Shown in pieces: positions 6,053-6,070 of a stretch of 6,070 nucleotides of DNA; position 1 is the first letter of the stretch; each line of letters begins with the position of its first letter. Both the position numbers and the translations under genes were made by a program. The DNA lies in the NCBI GenBank assembly GCA_007117255.1, contig SKGU01000334.1:1-6070 (forward strand). The letters run 5' to 3'. Source of the stretch: Natronohydrobacter sp. (GTDB lineage: Bacteria > Pseudomonadota > Alphaproteobacteria > Rhodobacterales > Rhodobacteraceae). The notes under the pieces are model-generated. The model saw only the letters and a program-made list of their open reading frames with translations. It did not search any database and was not told the DNA's origin.

Positions 6053-6070
6053 ATGACGACATATGATGCA
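6053..6070 (+). CDS. Start of next gene, probably glutamate synthase large subunit (partial, right edge)
   Basis: Six codons, MTTYDA, are visible before the window ends. The ATG is preceded by AAAGGA (6038-6043), a plausible Shine-Dalgarno nine bases away, and begins 31 bases after the gltD stop on the same strand. From memory, rhodobacterial GltB proteins begin with a similar M-T-x-Y/F-D segment, and a gltB gene commonly neighbours gltD. Both points make gltB the best guess, but six residues cannot prove it. A weak hairpin, TCCTTT (6022-6027) with AAAGGA (6038-6043), could cover the ribosome binding site. Confidence 0.5.

Noticed and set aside
1..6070. A previously undescribed multi-gene system, mobile element or CRISPR array
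   Set aside because: Every open frame that is not a shadow is a known housekeeping gene. There are no spaced direct repeats, terminal inverted repeats, transposase motifs or composition breaks that I can see.

Overview
This window reads as ordinary chromosomal housekeeping DNA from an alphaproteobacterium, most likely a member of the Rhodobacteraceae (Rhodobacter/Roseobacter type). The grounds are moderately high GC coding DNA, closely packed genes, a ubiquinone-pathway gene, and protein sequences and gene adjacencies that look rhodobacterial. The assignment rests on recognition by eye, not on a search. I see no mobile element, CRISPR array, tRNA, rRNA, toxin-antitoxin pair or defence gene.

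Layout: positions 1-1597 hold two minus-strand genes in transcription order rimP then nusA (nusA runs off the left edge). This is the conserved start of the rimP-nusA-infB ribosome-maturation/transcription operon. A 133-bp gap (1598-1730) precedes rimP. It holds a long inverted repeat, a good sigma70-like promoter and a textbook intrinsic terminator that lies between that promoter and the rimP start. Minus-strand pip (proline iminopeptidase) follows at 1731-2723. A 66-bp divergent spacer separates it from plus-strand ubiG (ubiquinone O-methyltransferase, 2790-3527). ubiG converges on minus-strand uppP/bacA (undecaprenyl-diphosphatase, 3567-4370), and a hairpin covers the uppP stop codon in the 39-bp gap. 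A 208-bp AT-rich divergent region (4371-4578) carries two related 15-bp dyads 74 bp apart. Plus-strand gltD (glutamate synthase small subunit, 4579-6021) comes next, then the first six codons of another gene, probably gltB, at the right edge.

Functionally the genes are independent units: translation/transcription factors, a peptidase, quinone synthesis, lipid-carrier recycling for cell-wall synthesis, and ammonium assimilation. All the complete genes look intact, with key catalytic or cofactor residues present. I found no new multi-gene system. The parts most worth a second look are regulatory: the possible attenuator in the rimP-nusA leader, and the paired dyads in the uppP/gltD intergenic region.
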